Assembly: GCA_000433255.1 (NCBI GenBank) | Contig: HF998226.1 | Coordinates: 1-64,000, forward strand | Length of the DNA: 64,000 nucleotides | Direction of reading: 5' to 3' | Origin: Coprobacillus sp. CAG:605 | GTDB taxonomy: Bacteria; Bacillota_I; Bacilli_A; RF39; UBA660 | Part shown: positions 17,101 through 25,852 of the stretch, piece after piece | Layout of the letters: the number at the start of each line of letters is the position of its first letter | Position numbering within the stretch: the stretch's first letter is position 1 | The notes under the pieces: model-generated | Seen by the model: the letters and a program-made list of their open reading frames with translations, nothing else | The model's database searches: none | What the model was told of the DNA's origin: nothing | Program-made: the position numbers and the translations under genes

Positions 17101-17131
17101 ACAAATAAGTTAAAACTCTTATTTGTTTTTT
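17101..17131 (+). terminator. Terminator of proS
   Basis: ACAAATAAG (17101-17109) pairs with CTTATTTGT (17118-17126), followed by T-run. Confidence 0.88.
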
Positions 17132-17162
17132 AAACTAAATTACACTAATAATAAATAAAACC

Positions 17163-17191
17163 TTGTTAAATAAAAAATAATTTGATAATAT
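17163..17191 (+). promoter_or_regulatory. Promoter of thiI
   Basis: -35 TTGTTA (17163-17168), 17-bp spacer, -10 TAATAT (17186-17191). Confidence 0.7.
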
Positions 17192-17215
17192 AGAAAAACA
17201 AGAAATGAGGAACAT

Positions 17216-18397
17216 ATGAAAAAACTAATTATAATAAAATATGGTGAACTAACAACTAAAAAAGACAACATTAACTTCTTTTTGAGCCAACTAAAAAAGA
17301 ACGTTAGTAAAATCTTAGAAGGACTAGATACTACCATAACTTTCGATAAATCAAGAATGTTTGTTGAAACAACAAAGTTTGATAAATGCTTAGAAAAACT
17401 TCAAAAAGTATTTGGTATCCATGAAATTACTATCGCTTATGAAACTAGCAATGACCCAAAAGATATTGAAGAAACTTTAATTAGCCTTATCCAAGATAAA
17501 GCCTTTAAAACTTTTAAAGTTGAAACTAAAAGGAGTTATAAAAAATATCCGGGTACTAGTATTGAAATCTCTAAGCATTATGGTGGCGTAGTATTAAAAA
17601 ACAAAGATGTAACTGTTGATGTTCATAACCCCGAAGTAACCATAAATATTGAGATTAGAAGCAATAAAGCCTATATCTATTTTGAACAAATACCAGGACT
17701 TGGTGGTTATCCCGTTGGAGTCCAAGGCAAAGGCCTATTAATGCTAAGTGGGGGAATAGACTCTCCAGTAGCCGGATACCTAGCCATGAAACGTGGTATC
17801 AAACTAGAATGTGTCTACTTCGAAGCTCCTCCTCATACTAGCTTAGAAGCTAAAAACAAAGTGATCGAACTAGCCAGAAAACTAGCTTTATATAACAATG
17901 CCAGCATTAAAATGCACGTTATAAACTTTACGGAAATCGAAGAAACTATCTACAAAGAAATACCTAACGACTATCTTATAACAATTATGCGTCGTATGAT
18001 GTATCGTATCAGTGCCATCCTATGTAGTAGAAACAACCTAAAAGCCATCATTAACGGCGAATCTATTGGGCAAGTAGCCAGCCAAACCCTAACTAGCATG
18101 AGAGCCATAAACTCAGTAATCGATATTCCTGTAATAAGACCAGTCGCGTGTTTTGATAAACTAGAAATCATTGACTTAGCTAGAAAAATCGATACTTATG
18201 AAACCAGCATCTTACCATATGAAGATTGCTGCACCATCTTCGTTCCTAAACACCCAGTAATCAATCCTGAAATCAAAAAATGCTTAGAATATGAAGAACT
18301 AATCGATTACAAAAACATGATCTATAATGCTATTAAAAACGAAGAAATAATTAAAATCAACTATAAACAAGAAAACGAATACCAAGATATTCTCTAG
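17216..18397 (+). CDS. thiI: tRNA 4-thiouridine synthase ThiI
   Basis: The 393-aa protein has an N-terminal ferredoxin-like domain (starting KKLIIIKYGEL), a THUMP domain (about 60-165) and a PP-loop ATPase domain with SGGIDSPVAGYLAMKRG. It adenylates U8 of tRNA and delivers sulfur to give s4U8. As in Bacillus, the rhodanese extension of the E. coli enzyme is absent, so a separate cysteine desulfurase should donate sulfur; no nifZ-type gene adjoins. ATG 17216 follows AAATGAGGA. Confidence 0.95.
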   Translation: MKKLIIIKYGELTTKKDNINFFLSQLKKNVSKILEGLDTTITFDKSRMFVETTKFDKCLEKLQKVFGIHEITIAYETSNDPKDIEETLISLIQDKAFKTFKVETKRSYKKYPGTSIEISKHYGGVVLKNKDVTVDVHNPEVTINIEIRSNKAYIYFEQIPGLGGYPVGVQGKGLLMLSGGIDSPVAGYLAMKRGIKLECVYFEAPPHTSLEAKNKVIELARKLALYNNASIKMHVINFTEIEETIYKEIPNDYLITIMRRMMYRISAILCSRNNLKAIINGESIGQVASQTLTSMRAINSVIDIPVIRPVACFDKLEIIDLARKIDTYETSILPYEDCCTIFVPKHPVINPEIKKCLEYEELIDYKNMIYNAIKNEEIIKINYKQENEYQDIL

Positions 18398-18439
18398 TAT
18401 AAAATAACCCAATTTAACCATAATACTAATGGTGATATT

Positions 18440-18643
18440 ATGGGAAGATTAGAAAATAATTATTATAAAACTAAAGACTTTATTTTCAAAAGTGATAAAG
18501 ATAAAAGATACGCGGATGTCTTTAACGAATATGGTTTTAACTTTGAAACAACCAAAGAAACCATCTATGACGATACCAAACTAGCAACCCATCCTAGTAT
18601 CAATACAACTAAAGAATACCTTAATATGCGTAGTAAATACTAA
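18440..18643 (+). CDS. Small hypothetical protein
   Basis: 67 aa, highly charged and Tyr/Lys-rich (MGRLENNYYKTKDFIFKSDKDKR), with no membrane segment or known motif. ATG 18440 is preceded by GGTGAT at 18431-18436, and a clean terminator follows. It sits 42 bp after thiI, so it may be the last gene of that transcript. Function unknown. Confidence 0.65.
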   Translation: MGRLENNYYKTKDFIFKSDKDKRYADVFNEYGFNFETTKETIYDDTKLATHPSINTTKEYLNMRSKY

Positions 18644-18646
18644 CTT

Positions 18647-18670
18647 TGAGCTTACTTTAGCTCATTTTTT
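18647..18670 (+). terminator. Terminator after the thiI transcript
   Basis: TGAGCT (18647-18652) pairs with AGCTCA (18659-18664), then T-run. Confidence 0.75.
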
Positions 18671-18719
18671 AATGCAAAATTAACCACTTTCTAGTATAAT
18701 AGTAAATAGAGGTGGAAAA

Positions 18720-19916
18720 ATGAAAATATTATCAGTAAATGCAGGAAGTAGTTCCTTAAAATTTCAAATGTATGAAATGCCAGAGGCAAAAGTATTAATC
18801 TCCGGTATATTTGAAAGAATAGGTATCGATAATGGTATTTATACAATTAAAATAAATGGAGAAAAGTTAAAAAAAGAGGCTGATTTAAAAAATCACAGCG
18901 TCGCTGTTAAAATCTTACTTAAAGAATTAGTTGAAAATAAGGTTATTGAATCTTTAGATGAAATCAAAGGTGTTGGTCATCGTCTAGTTCATGGTGGAGA
19001 TAAATATAATAAATCCGTAATCATTGATGACGATGTAATTAAAACGGTTAAAGAATTAATCCCTTTAGCGCCTTTACATAATCCCGCTAATATTATGGGT
19101 GTTGAGGCTTTTAGAAAAGCTATTCCTAATGCCGTTCAAGTTGGATGCTTTGATACAGCCTTCCATCAAACAATGGACGAAGACAGTTATCTTTATGCTG
19201 TTCCATATGAATGGTATACCAAATATGGTGTTAGAAAATATGGTTTCCATGGACTAAGCCATAAATATGTATCCCAAAAAGCTTGCGATATTCTAGACCG
19301 TAAATATTGCAATGTTATCGTTTGTCACTTAGGTGGCGGTGGCTCAATCTCTGCTGTTCGTGATGGCAAATGTATTGATACATCAATGGGCTTTACGCCA
19401 AATGCCGGAATCGTTATGGGTTCTCGTTGTGGTGATATTGATTATAGTATCATTCCTTATATGATGAAACAAACCGGTATGACGATTGACGAAATCGATA
19501 CTGAATTAAATAAAAAGAGTGGTATGTATGGTTTAAGTGGTATTTCTAGTGACTTTAGAGATATCGAAGCTAAAATATCTATCCGTGATCATCGTGCTAT
19601 CATGGCTCACCACTTATTCGTTAACTCTGTAGTTAGTTATATTGCTAAATACTACGTTGAACTAGGTGGTTGTGATTGCTTATGCTTCACAGCAGGTGTA
19701 GGTGAAAACTCCGCTCACGTAAGACGTATGATTATCGATAGATTAACGCCACTTGGCTTTAGAATCAATCGTGATTTAAATGAAGAAATGCGCTTTGGTA
19801 AAGAAGGCTTAATATCAGCTTCTAACTCAACTGTTCCAATCTATGTAATCCCAACTGACGAAGAAGTAATGATTGCAACCGATACATACAAATTAATTCA
19901 AGACAATATTAAATAG
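18720..19916 (+). CDS. ackA: Acetate kinase
   Basis: The 398-aa ASKHA-fold enzyme interconverts acetyl phosphate plus ADP and acetate plus ATP, giving substrate-level ATP. Signatures: MKILSVNAGSSSLKFQ (acetate kinase signature 1), GHRLVHGG, FDTAFHQTM, YGFHGLSHK, HLGGGGSI and FTAGVGENS. Preceded by AGAGGTGG and a TATAAT at 18695-18700 with a weak -35. pta is not in the window. It lies 23 bp upstream of the NrnA-like gene, probably one transcript. Confidence 0.97.
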   Translation: MKILSVNAGSSSLKFQMYEMPEAKVLISGIFERIGIDNGIYTIKINGEKLKKEADLKNHSVAVKILLKELVENKVIESLDEIKGVGHRLVHGGDKYNKSVIIDDDVIKTVKELIPLAPLHNPANIMGVEAFRKAIPNAVQVGCFDTAFHQTMDEDSYLYAVPYEWYTKYGVRKYGFHGLSHKYVSQKACDILDRKYCNVIVCHLGGGGSISAVRDGKCIDTSMGFTPNAGIVMGSRCGDIDYSIIPYMMKQTGMTIDEIDTELNKKSGMYGLSGISSDFRDIEAKISIRDHRAIMAHHLFVNSVVSYIAKYYVELGGCDCLCFTAGVGENSAHVRRMIIDRLTPLGFRINRDLNEEMRFGKEGLISASNSTVPIYVIPTDEEVMIATDTYKLIQDNIK

Positions 19917-19939
19917 TAAAAAATAGAAAGAGTTATAGT

Positions 19940-20899
19940 GTGATTAATCCTGTAATAAAAAAAATATATAAGAAAATCAAAAAATATAATACTATCGTTA
20001 TCGCCCGTCATATTGGACCGGACCCTGATGCTGTATGTAGCCAAATTGCCTTAAGGGATACCATTAAGGCAACTTTTCCCTCTAAGAATGTCTATGCTGT
20101 AGGAATGAGTGTCTCTCGTTTCAAAAGTTTTGGCACCTTAGATAAAATCAATGAAGAAGAGTTAGATAATCCTTTACTTATCGTTTTAGATGTTCCAAAT
20201 ATTTCTAGAATCGATGGTATAACATTTAGCAAATATAACGAAGTAATTAAAATTGATCATCACCCTTACGAAGATAAAATGGGCGATACTGAACTTGTTG
20301 ATACTACATCTTGTTCCGTTGCCCAGCTAATAGGGGAGCTTGTACTAAATACCAGGCTTAAACTAACTAAAGAAGTTGCTGAAAATATCTTCTTAGGTAT
20401 TGTTAGTGATAGTGATAGATTCTTACTTCAATATACAACGGCTAAAACCTTCAAGATAGTTAATCAAATTATTGAAAAAACTAATCTTGATTTTACTAAT
20501 CTTTATGTTAGATTATATGAACGCCCCCTAAACGAAATTAGATTCCAAGGCTACTTAGCCCAAAACTTAATTACAACCGAAAATGGTTTTGCCTATATTA
20601 AAATAACCACTGACGATATCAAAAACTTCGGTGTTGACTCTTCAACTGCTAGTAACATGATTAATAACTTTAACTATATTAAAGAAATTAAAGTCTGGAC
20701 ATTCATAACTTATGATCAAAAAAGCACCATGTACAAAGTAAACATAAGAAGTCGTAATGTCGTTATTAACGATATTGCCGCTAAGTACCATGGTGGAGGT
20801 CATAAATTTGCTAGTGGCGTTAGAACAACTAATGAGGTTGATATCGATAATTTAATCAAAGATTTAGATGAAAGATGTCGGGAGGTTAACCATGAATAA
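19940..20899 (+). CDS. nrnA: DHH/DHHA1 phosphoesterase, NrnA-like oligoribonuclease/pAp phosphatase
   Basis: 319 aa from a GTG start. DHH-domain motifs are present: HIGPDPDAVCSQ, the central D in LDVPN, IDHHPYED, and the C-terminal DHHA1 motif GGGHKFASG. NrnA enzymes degrade nanoRNA from the 5' end and dephosphorylate pAp. Related DHH-DHHA1 proteins cleave pApA from c-di-AMP, so the exact substrate is inferred. Its last 8 bp overlap the start of the VanY-like gene, giving translational coupling. Confidence 0.88.
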   Translation: MINPVIKKIYKKIKKYNTIVIARHIGPDPDAVCSQIALRDTIKATFPSKNVYAVGMSVSRFKSFGTLDKINEEELDNPLLIVLDVPNISRIDGITFSKYNEVIKIDHHPYEDKMGDTELVDTTSCSVAQLIGELVLNTRLKLTKEVAENIFLGIVSDSDRFLLQYTTAKTFKIVNQIIEKTNLDFTNLYVRLYERPLNEIRFQGYLAQNLITTENGFAYIKITTDDIKNFGVDSSTASNMINNFNYIKEIKVWTFITYDQKSTMYKVNIRSRNVVINDIAAKYHGGGHKFASGVRTTNEVDIDNLIKDLDERCREVNHE

Positions 20900-21902
20900 A
20901 AAAGTTAGAAAAAATAAAAAACTTAGAGTATTAATAATATTACTAATCTTAATCCTAGGAATTATCTTATTAGCTAATAAAGATAAAATATTTAAAAACG
21001 AAATAACCATCACCTCCCAAGATGAAATAGTTACTACCCCAAATAGTAATATTAACCTTTTAAGTAGTGTTACTGCTAAAAATAGTAAGAACAAAGATGT
21101 CAAAGTTACCATTAGAGGAGACTATGACTTAAATAAACCTGGAACTTACGAGTTAGAATACGTTGCTACTGACTCTAATAAAGAAGTAACAAAAAAATTT
21201 AGATTAATAGTTAAAGAAGAAAGTACTTCTAAAGAAGAAACTCCAAGTACTAATAAACCTAAAGATAACTCCAATACTTCCAGTAGTAAAAATAATACTC
21301 AAATTAGTAGTGATAATAAAACTAATGAAACAGCCAATAAAACATTTACTACATCTAAAGGTTTTAATGGCAAAATAATAAACGGGGCTACTTATATCGA
21401 AGGCATCCTAATTGCTAACAAAACTTATGCTTTACCAGAAAACTATGGCAATGGTCTAACCAAAGAAACCCAAAACGCTTTCAATAAAATGCAAGCTGCT
21501 GCCAAACTTGATGGTTTAAATATCTATATTTCCAGTGGATTCAGGTCATACGCTACCCAAAAACGTGTCTATAATAACTATGTTAAAAGAGATGGCGTCG
21601 AAGGTGCTGATAGATATTCATCACGTCCAGGTCATAGTGATCACCAAACAGGTCTAGCCTTCGACTTAAATACTATCAACGATTCATTTCAATACACTGC
21701 TGAAGCCAAATGGCTTTCCCAAAATGCCTACAAATATGGTTTTACCATAAGATTTCCTAAAGGTAGAGAAGAAGAAACCGGTTACAAATATGAATCATGG
21801 CATTTTAGATATGTTGGTGAAGACCTAGCAACCAAACTATATAATAATGGGGACTGGCTATCAATTGAAGGATATTTCGGTATAACTAGTACTTATGATT
21901 AA
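20892..21902 (+). CDS. Membrane-anchored D-alanyl-D-alanine carboxypeptidase (VanY/M15B)
   Basis: 336 aa from ATG 20892 (GGGAGG site); the in-frame ATG at 20868 lacks a site. A single membrane helix lies at about 11-27, followed by an Ig-like DUF5011-type domain (about 36-115), a Ser/Thr/Asn-rich linker (about 116-155) and a C-terminal peptidase M15B domain. The zinc motif SxHxxGxAxD has H251 and D258, and the second-His motif WHFRY supplies H304. It trims the terminal D-Ala of peptidoglycan stem peptides outside the membrane. It is not evidence of vancomycin resistance, since no vanHAX-type genes are nearby. Confidence 0.92.
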   Translation: MNKKVRKNKKLRVLIILLILILGIILLANKDKIFKNEITITSQDEIVTTPNSNINLLSSVTAKNSKNKDVKVTIRGDYDLNKPGTYELEYVATDSNKEVTKKFRLIVKEESTSKEETPSTNKPKDNSNTSSSKNNTQISSDNKTNETANKTFTTSKGFNGKIINGATYIEGILIANKTYALPENYGNGLTKETQNAFNKMQAAAKLDGLNIYISSGFRSYATQKRVYNNYVKRDGVEGADRYSSRPGHSDHQTGLAFDLNTINDSFQYTAEAKWLSQNAYKYGFTIRFPKGREEETGYKYESWHFRYVGEDLATKLYNNGDWLSIEGYFGITSTYD

Positions 21903-21924
21903 GAAGATTAATTCTTCTTTTTTC
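21901..21924 (+). terminator. Terminator of ackA-nrnA-vanY-like transcript
   Basis: AAGAAGA pairs with TCTTCTT around a short AT loop, then T-run, directly overlapping the stop codon. Confidence 0.75.
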
Positions 21925-21950
21925 TTTGAATTAAATATTATGAATACGAC

Positions 21951-21979
21951 TTGAAATTTTTCACAAATTATAAGATAAT
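21951..21979 (+). promoter_or_regulatory. Promoter of the 40-aa/795-aa operon
   Basis: -35 TTGAAA (21951-21956), 17-bp spacer, -10 GATAAT (21974-21979). Confidence 0.7.
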
Positions 21980-22008
21980 AGTAATTGATAATAAAGGAGG
22001 CTTATATA

Positions 22009-22131
22009 ATGATCGATAAACTACTAACCTTAAGTGAAGAAGAAATAAATGCCTTATTTGATGGCATTGACTTAAGTGAACTACAAGCATTAATAGATAG
22101 TGTGAATAAACTAGGAGAATTATATGAATAA
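22009..22131 (+). CDS. 40-residue acidic small protein, coupled to the 795-aa gene
   Basis: ATG 22009 follows a strong AAAGGAGG. The product is 40 residues, acidic and Leu-rich (SEEEINALFDGIDLSELQAL), with two probable amphipathic helices and no membrane segment. Its last 8 bp overlap the start of the next gene (ATG 22124), a layout typical of translational coupling. It is too short for routine gene callers. Codon use and the consensus ribosome-binding site support it as real. It could be a small partner of the coiled-coil protein or a leader peptide. Confidence 0.75.
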   Translation: MIDKLLTLSEEEINALFDGIDLSELQALIDSVNKLGELYE

Positions 22132-24511
22132 AGAAGAATTAAGTAACGCAATAAGCGATTATCAAAAATTATGCCGTGGAAACTACGATACTATTTTAGA
22201 TGAAATTGAAAGAAAACAAAACGAATTAAATATAATTTTAAAATCAATTGAATTTGCTAAAAAAACTAGTGCCACCCAAGAAGAAATAAATGATTTACTA
22301 GAACAAGCTAAAGTCCTTCAAAGCGAAATAGATAAACTATGGTGTCAAAAAAATAAAATGGCTAAAAAATATATTGCTATAAGAGAACTACTAAGTAATG
22401 CTGCCGTATCTAAAATTCAAAGAGCAAGTAGTGAAGAAGTAGCTAGCGCTAAAAAGTTAGAACAAGAAGAACTAGAATATGCCCTAGAAGAAAAAGGTAA
22501 TGAACTAAAAAACTTAGAAGAACAATTATATCATTTAGAACATACTAGTAGTCTTGATAAAGAATCCCAAGAAAAGTTAGATAGTTATCAAAAACGAATC
22601 AAAGATATCGAAAACCGTGTTGTCTATGAAAACGCTAAAATGAGCGACGCTATGTGCAAAGAAGTACTAGAATGTCGTACTCATATTAAAAACATCTTAG
22701 AACAAGACGCCCATCTTCATAAGGCATATATTAATTCGAATAGCCAATCTCTAAAAGAAGAGATCGAATCTTTAAAAGAAGAAATCGAAGAACTACAAAG
22801 AAAAATCGGTATTTTAATCTATCAAAGTGAAGAAAACTATCGTAAATATTTAATTAGTATGGTTCAAGTATCACCCATAAAGAAAAACTATATCCAATTA
22901 ACAAATGACTATAGTGAACTAAAACTAAAATGCCAAGACATATCTGAAAAATTCAAACCTCAATTAGAAACCTACTTAGAAGAACTTAAATCTTTAATAG
23001 CTAAAGTCAAAGAACCAAATGTTATTTCTACAACTGATATCTATACTCTTATGAAAGACTATCCTTATTATAAAGGAGATACCATCATCTTAGAAAAAAT
23101 GTCTCCAATGATATATAATGCCAATGGTATTTTACTAGATTATCAAAGTATTTTAAATTATGTAACTAATAATAATGATAGTAAAAAATTTATTTATACA
23201 GAGTTAGAACAAAATGGTATGTTAGATATTCCTTTTAATAAAGAAACTTGGGAGTCCCTATTTCAAACTACTATTGATGAAAATACTATTACTTACTTAG
23301 AAAAAACCTCTAATCTTTATACTAGATTAAGTTCTAAAACTTTCCAAAGTGATACGGATAATCAAACTATTAAAAAATATTTAAATTCTTATAAAGACGC
23401 TATTGATAAATTATATCGCAAATTAATGTATAAAAGATTTATTAACCAAGGTGAACTAACTGCTACTATTGCTGACTATAAAACATTAGATAGCTATCAA
23501 AACTATATTCAAAAATATTTAGAATTCCTAGATAATAAAATTAAATCTTATCAAAGTTTATTAGAGGCTTTATCTAATATGGAAAAGAAGGGTAACGAAG
23601 AACTTAATGATACCTATCTAAGTATTGAAAATAAAAAGGATATAATTGAAAAACTATTAGATAGTATTAAAGTAGATGATATTAAAATAACTGCTGATGT
23701 AGAGGAAAATACTGAAGATAAACCTATCAGTATTGGCTTTGAAAGTGTTAATACCTCGCTACATGAACCAGTAGGTGAGCCAATTTTTCTACCTAGTGAA
23801 GATACCACTTTAAAACCTCAAATACCAGAAAAACCATTTAATACTACTGAAAGTGCTAAAAAACCAGAATCAGTGGTAGAACAGCCTAAAGTAAATGATG
23901 CTACTATGCAACAACTATTTGATCCACTTGGCTTAAATTCTTCTTTAGAAGAACAAAAACTAGATAATATTGATAATGGAATAACTAACCCAGTACCAAG
24001 TAAGCCTTTACTAGATGATAATTCTTTGAATCAAGAACCGGAAGCCCCAAAGTTTACAGCTGAAGACTGGGGTATAACTGATGTCCAAGTTTCTGATACT
24101 AATCCAGTAGATAATGGTATCGTTGATATTAAGCCTGATGAAGAAGTAATCAGTGAAGATAACAGTATTACAAAATCTTCCTTAAAAAATCCAAAAGATG
24201 AATCATTAGACGATAAAGCTAAAGTAGTTGAAGTTGCACCTGTACCAGAAGACATTAAAGCAATGTTAAACTTAGGAAATAATGTTACTCCAAAAGAGCC
24301 TGTAATGCCTGACCCTATTCCTGGAGCACCAGAATCTCCAAGTACTTTCTTAAATAAAAAAGATCCTGTTCAAACATTAGAGCCTAAAGAAGAAGATGCA
24401 CCTATCTTTGTAATTCCTAACGAAGTAACAGCTATTTCTAATCCAAGTGAAACATTAACCTCTCAAAATAATGAGAACACTCAAACTAATAATAATGGCT
24501 TAAACCTTTAA
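22124..24511 (+). CDS. Large coiled-coil protein with disordered C-terminus, unknown function
   Basis: 795 aa; I do not recognise a family. Residues 1 to about 315 are heptad-rich Glu/Lys/Leu coiled coils (KNLEEQLYHLEH, EEIESLKEEIEELQRKI). About 315-540 is a mixed helical domain, and about 540-795 is a Pro/Glu/Asp/Asn-rich, probably disordered tail with repeated short PEP-type segments. There is no signal peptide or membrane helix, so it should be cytoplasmic, perhaps a scaffold or cytoskeletal protein. It is coupled to the 40-aa gene and followed by a strong terminator. Nearby genes give no functional hint. Confidence 0.8.
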   Translation: MNKEELSNAISDYQKLCRGNYDTILDEIERKQNELNIILKSIEFAKKTSATQEEINDLLEQAKVLQSEIDKLWCQKNKMAKKYIAIRELLSNAAVSKIQRASSEEVASAKKLEQEELEYALEEKGNELKNLEEQLYHLEHTSSLDKESQEKLDSYQKRIKDIENRVVYENAKMSDAMCKEVLECRTHIKNILEQDAHLHKAYINSNSQSLKEEIESLKEEIEELQRKIGILIYQSEENYRKYLISMVQVSPIKKNYIQLTNDYSELKLKCQDISEKFKPQLETYLEELKSLIAKVKEPNVISTTDIYTLMKDYPYYKGDTIILEKMSPMIYNANGILLDYQSILNYVTNNNDSKKFIYTELEQNGMLDIPFNKETWESLFQTTIDENTITYLEKTSNLYTRLSSKTFQSDTDNQTIKKYLNSYKDAIDKLYRKLMYKRFINQGELTATIADYKTLDSYQNYIQKYLEFLDNKIKSYQSLLEALSNMEKKGNEELNDTYLSIENKKDIIEKLLDSIKVDDIKITADVEENTEDKPISIGFESVNTSLHEPVGEPIFLPSEDTTLKPQIPEKPFNTTESAKKPESVVEQPKVNDATMQQLFDPLGLNSSLEEQKLDNIDNGITNPVPSKPLLDDNSLNQEPEAPKFTAEDWGITDVQVSDTNPVDNGIVDIKPDEEVISEDNSITKSSLKNPKDESLDDKAKVVEVAPVPEDIKAMLNLGNNVTPKEPVMPDPIPGAPESPSTFLNKKDPVQTLEPKEEDAPIFVIPNEVTAISNPSETLTSQNNENTQTNNNGLNL

Positions 24512-24520
24512 TCTAATTTA

Positions 24521-24543
24521 AACAAGCACACAGCTTGTTTTTT
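24521..24543 (+). terminator. Terminator of the 795-aa gene
   Basis: AACAAGC (24521-24527), ACACA loop, GCTTGTT (24533-24539), T-run. Confidence 0.88.
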
Positions 24544-24606
24544 CATTATAAAAAAATAATTTATGTCTAAAAAGTGTCTACTTAGTAAATAAAAAGCAAT
24601 AAAATG

Positions 24607-24634
24607 TTGCAAATAGAAAATTTTATGATATTAT
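24607..24634 (+). promoter_or_regulatory. Promoter of the gene at 24658
   Basis: -35 TTGCAA (24607-24612), 16-bp spacer, -10 TATTAT (24629-24634), extended TG. Confidence 0.65.
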
Positions 24635-24657
24635 ATTAAGACCAAAGGGGGATTATT

Positions 24658-25437
24658 ATGCAAAATTTTATTCAAACATTTAATACTTATGCAACCAATA
24701 CTGTTAAAAATACTAATGAATTTAATAAAGAAGAAAACATCGTTCTAGATTATACTAACTGTGTATCTTTAAAAGAGGTTATGGATACTTTTAATAAACT
24801 ATATCTAGATTTTATGGCTGATTATGCTACGATGCCAAAACTTAACTATGCTTTTTATGAAAATTTTATTTCTTTTGAAGAAAACACTTTATTTATGGCA
24901 TTATATAACGTAAAAGGTATTACTGATAACGATGAATATAAGAACTTTATTATTGAAGAAAAAGATGGTAATATTGAAGCTTATCTCTTTAATCAAGATA
25001 AATCTTATAATAAAAAAGTTGATGATATTTCTAAATATGTCTTAAGAGGATACTATAATTTAGCTAAAAAACATGAAGTATTCTTAAAAACTTGTGAACA
25101 CTTCTTTGAAAAGCTAATCTTCTGCCGTGGCAATGGTATAAATTCTAGTCTTAGCATTAAACTAGTAGGTAATCCATTCCTATCGTGCAATAAATTAAAT
25201 ATAAGCTTTGGAAATATTGATTATACTTCTGGTGCTTGGGTTGACGCAACTTATGATTTAGGACTTAATTACAAATTAGAAAACATTAATGTTATGGAAG
25301 GGTATTATGATACGGATAAAACTCAAACTGAAACATTAGACTACTTATTAGAACATTGCTATATAAGTAATGAAAGATTACCAGAAATTTCTAATTATAT
25401 TCTAGATGAAAAAAGTGCTAAACGAAAATTAAATTAA
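24658..25437 (+). CDS. Hypothetical cytoplasmic protein
   Basis: 259 aa; not recognised. There is no signal peptide or membrane helix. The N-terminal half is helical (MQNFIQTFNTYATNTVKN; EVMDTFNKLYLDFMADY). The C-terminal half looks beta-rich (SLSIKLVGNPFLSCNKLNIS; GAWVDATYDLGLNYKLENI). Four Cys are present without an obvious metal motif. ATG follows AAGGGGGA. It has its own promoter and lies between the coiled-coil protein and the tRNA gene. Confidence 0.75.
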   Translation: MQNFIQTFNTYATNTVKNTNEFNKEENIVLDYTNCVSLKEVMDTFNKLYLDFMADYATMPKLNYAFYENFISFEENTLFMALYNVKGITDNDEYKNFIIEEKDGNIEAYLFNQDKSYNKKVDDISKYVLRGYYNLAKKHEVFLKTCEHFFEKLIFCRGNGINSSLSIKLVGNPFLSCNKLNISFGNIDYTSGAWVDATYDLGLNYKLENINVMEGYYDTDKTQTETLDYLLEHCYISNERLPEISNYILDEKSAKRKLN

Positions 25438-25445
25438 AAAAGTGG

Positions 25446-25474
25446 TTGTCAAACTAAATAAAGTATGATATATT
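25446..25474 (+). promoter_or_regulatory. Promoter of tRNA-Met
   Basis: -35 TTGTCA (25446-25451), 17-bp spacer, -10 TATATT (25469-25474), extended TG; about 32 bp before the mature tRNA. Confidence 0.7.
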
Positions 25475-25513
25475 TATATTGCTTCGAAAGAAAATTAGAA
25501 GCATTATAAACAT

Positions 25514-25590
25514 GGCGATGTAGCTCAGCTGGCTAGAGCATCCGGTTCATACCCGGCAGGTCGAGAGTTCGAATCTCCCCGTCGCTACCA
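25514..25590 (+). tRNA. tRNA-Met (CAU), elongator type
   Basis: A 77-nt cloverleaf: acceptor GGCGATG / CGTCGCT, D arm GCTC...GAGC, anticodon loop TTCATAC (anticodon CAT), T loop TTCGAAT, CCA encoded. The G1-U72 end and the TTCATACC context resemble Bacillus elongator tRNA-Met rather than initiator; a lysidine tRNA-Ile(CAU) cannot be strictly excluded. Two stem mismatches are visible: T27-C43 in the anticodon stem and A50-C64 in the T stem. It is the presumed substrate of TmcAL at 9.6 kb. Confidence 0.92.
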
Positions 25591-25601
25591 ATTAGAATGC
25601 T

Positions 25602-25629
25602 AAGAGAGTCTTAATTGATTCTCTTTTTT
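25602..25629 (+). terminator. Terminator of tRNA-Met
   Basis: AAGAGA (25602-25607) pairs with TCTCTT (25620-25625) around a 12-nt loop, then T-run. The 150 bp between here and the next promoter shows nothing else. Confidence 0.7.
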
Positions 25630-25784
25630 CGTATGTTATAAAATTGTACTAAAAATTAAAGAGAAGAGCACTTAAAAACACGTCAAATAAAAAACGCATT
25701 TTTACATTGAGACATTTTCACAAGTCATTACTTAAGACATTATCACAAATTAATCATAAAACTCCAAAATCATGAAAAAAACTC

Positions 25785-25813
25785 TTGCATTTACGAAAAC
25801 TTTATATTATAAT
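25785..25813 (+). promoter_or_regulatory. Promoter upstream of ybxB-rpoB-rpoC
   Basis: -35 TTGCAT (25785-25790), 17-bp spacer, -10 TATAAT (25808-25813). It lies inside the longest frame of the next gene and so argues for its later start. Confidence 0.8.
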
Positions 25814-25852
25814 TTAGATATATTTGCCTTAAAGAAAGACACGGGTGATTTT

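Noticed and set aside
20892..21902. VanY-like gene as a vancomycin-resistance determinant
   Set aside because: M15B carboxypeptidases are common in normal wall turnover, and no vanRS/vanHAX genes are nearby.
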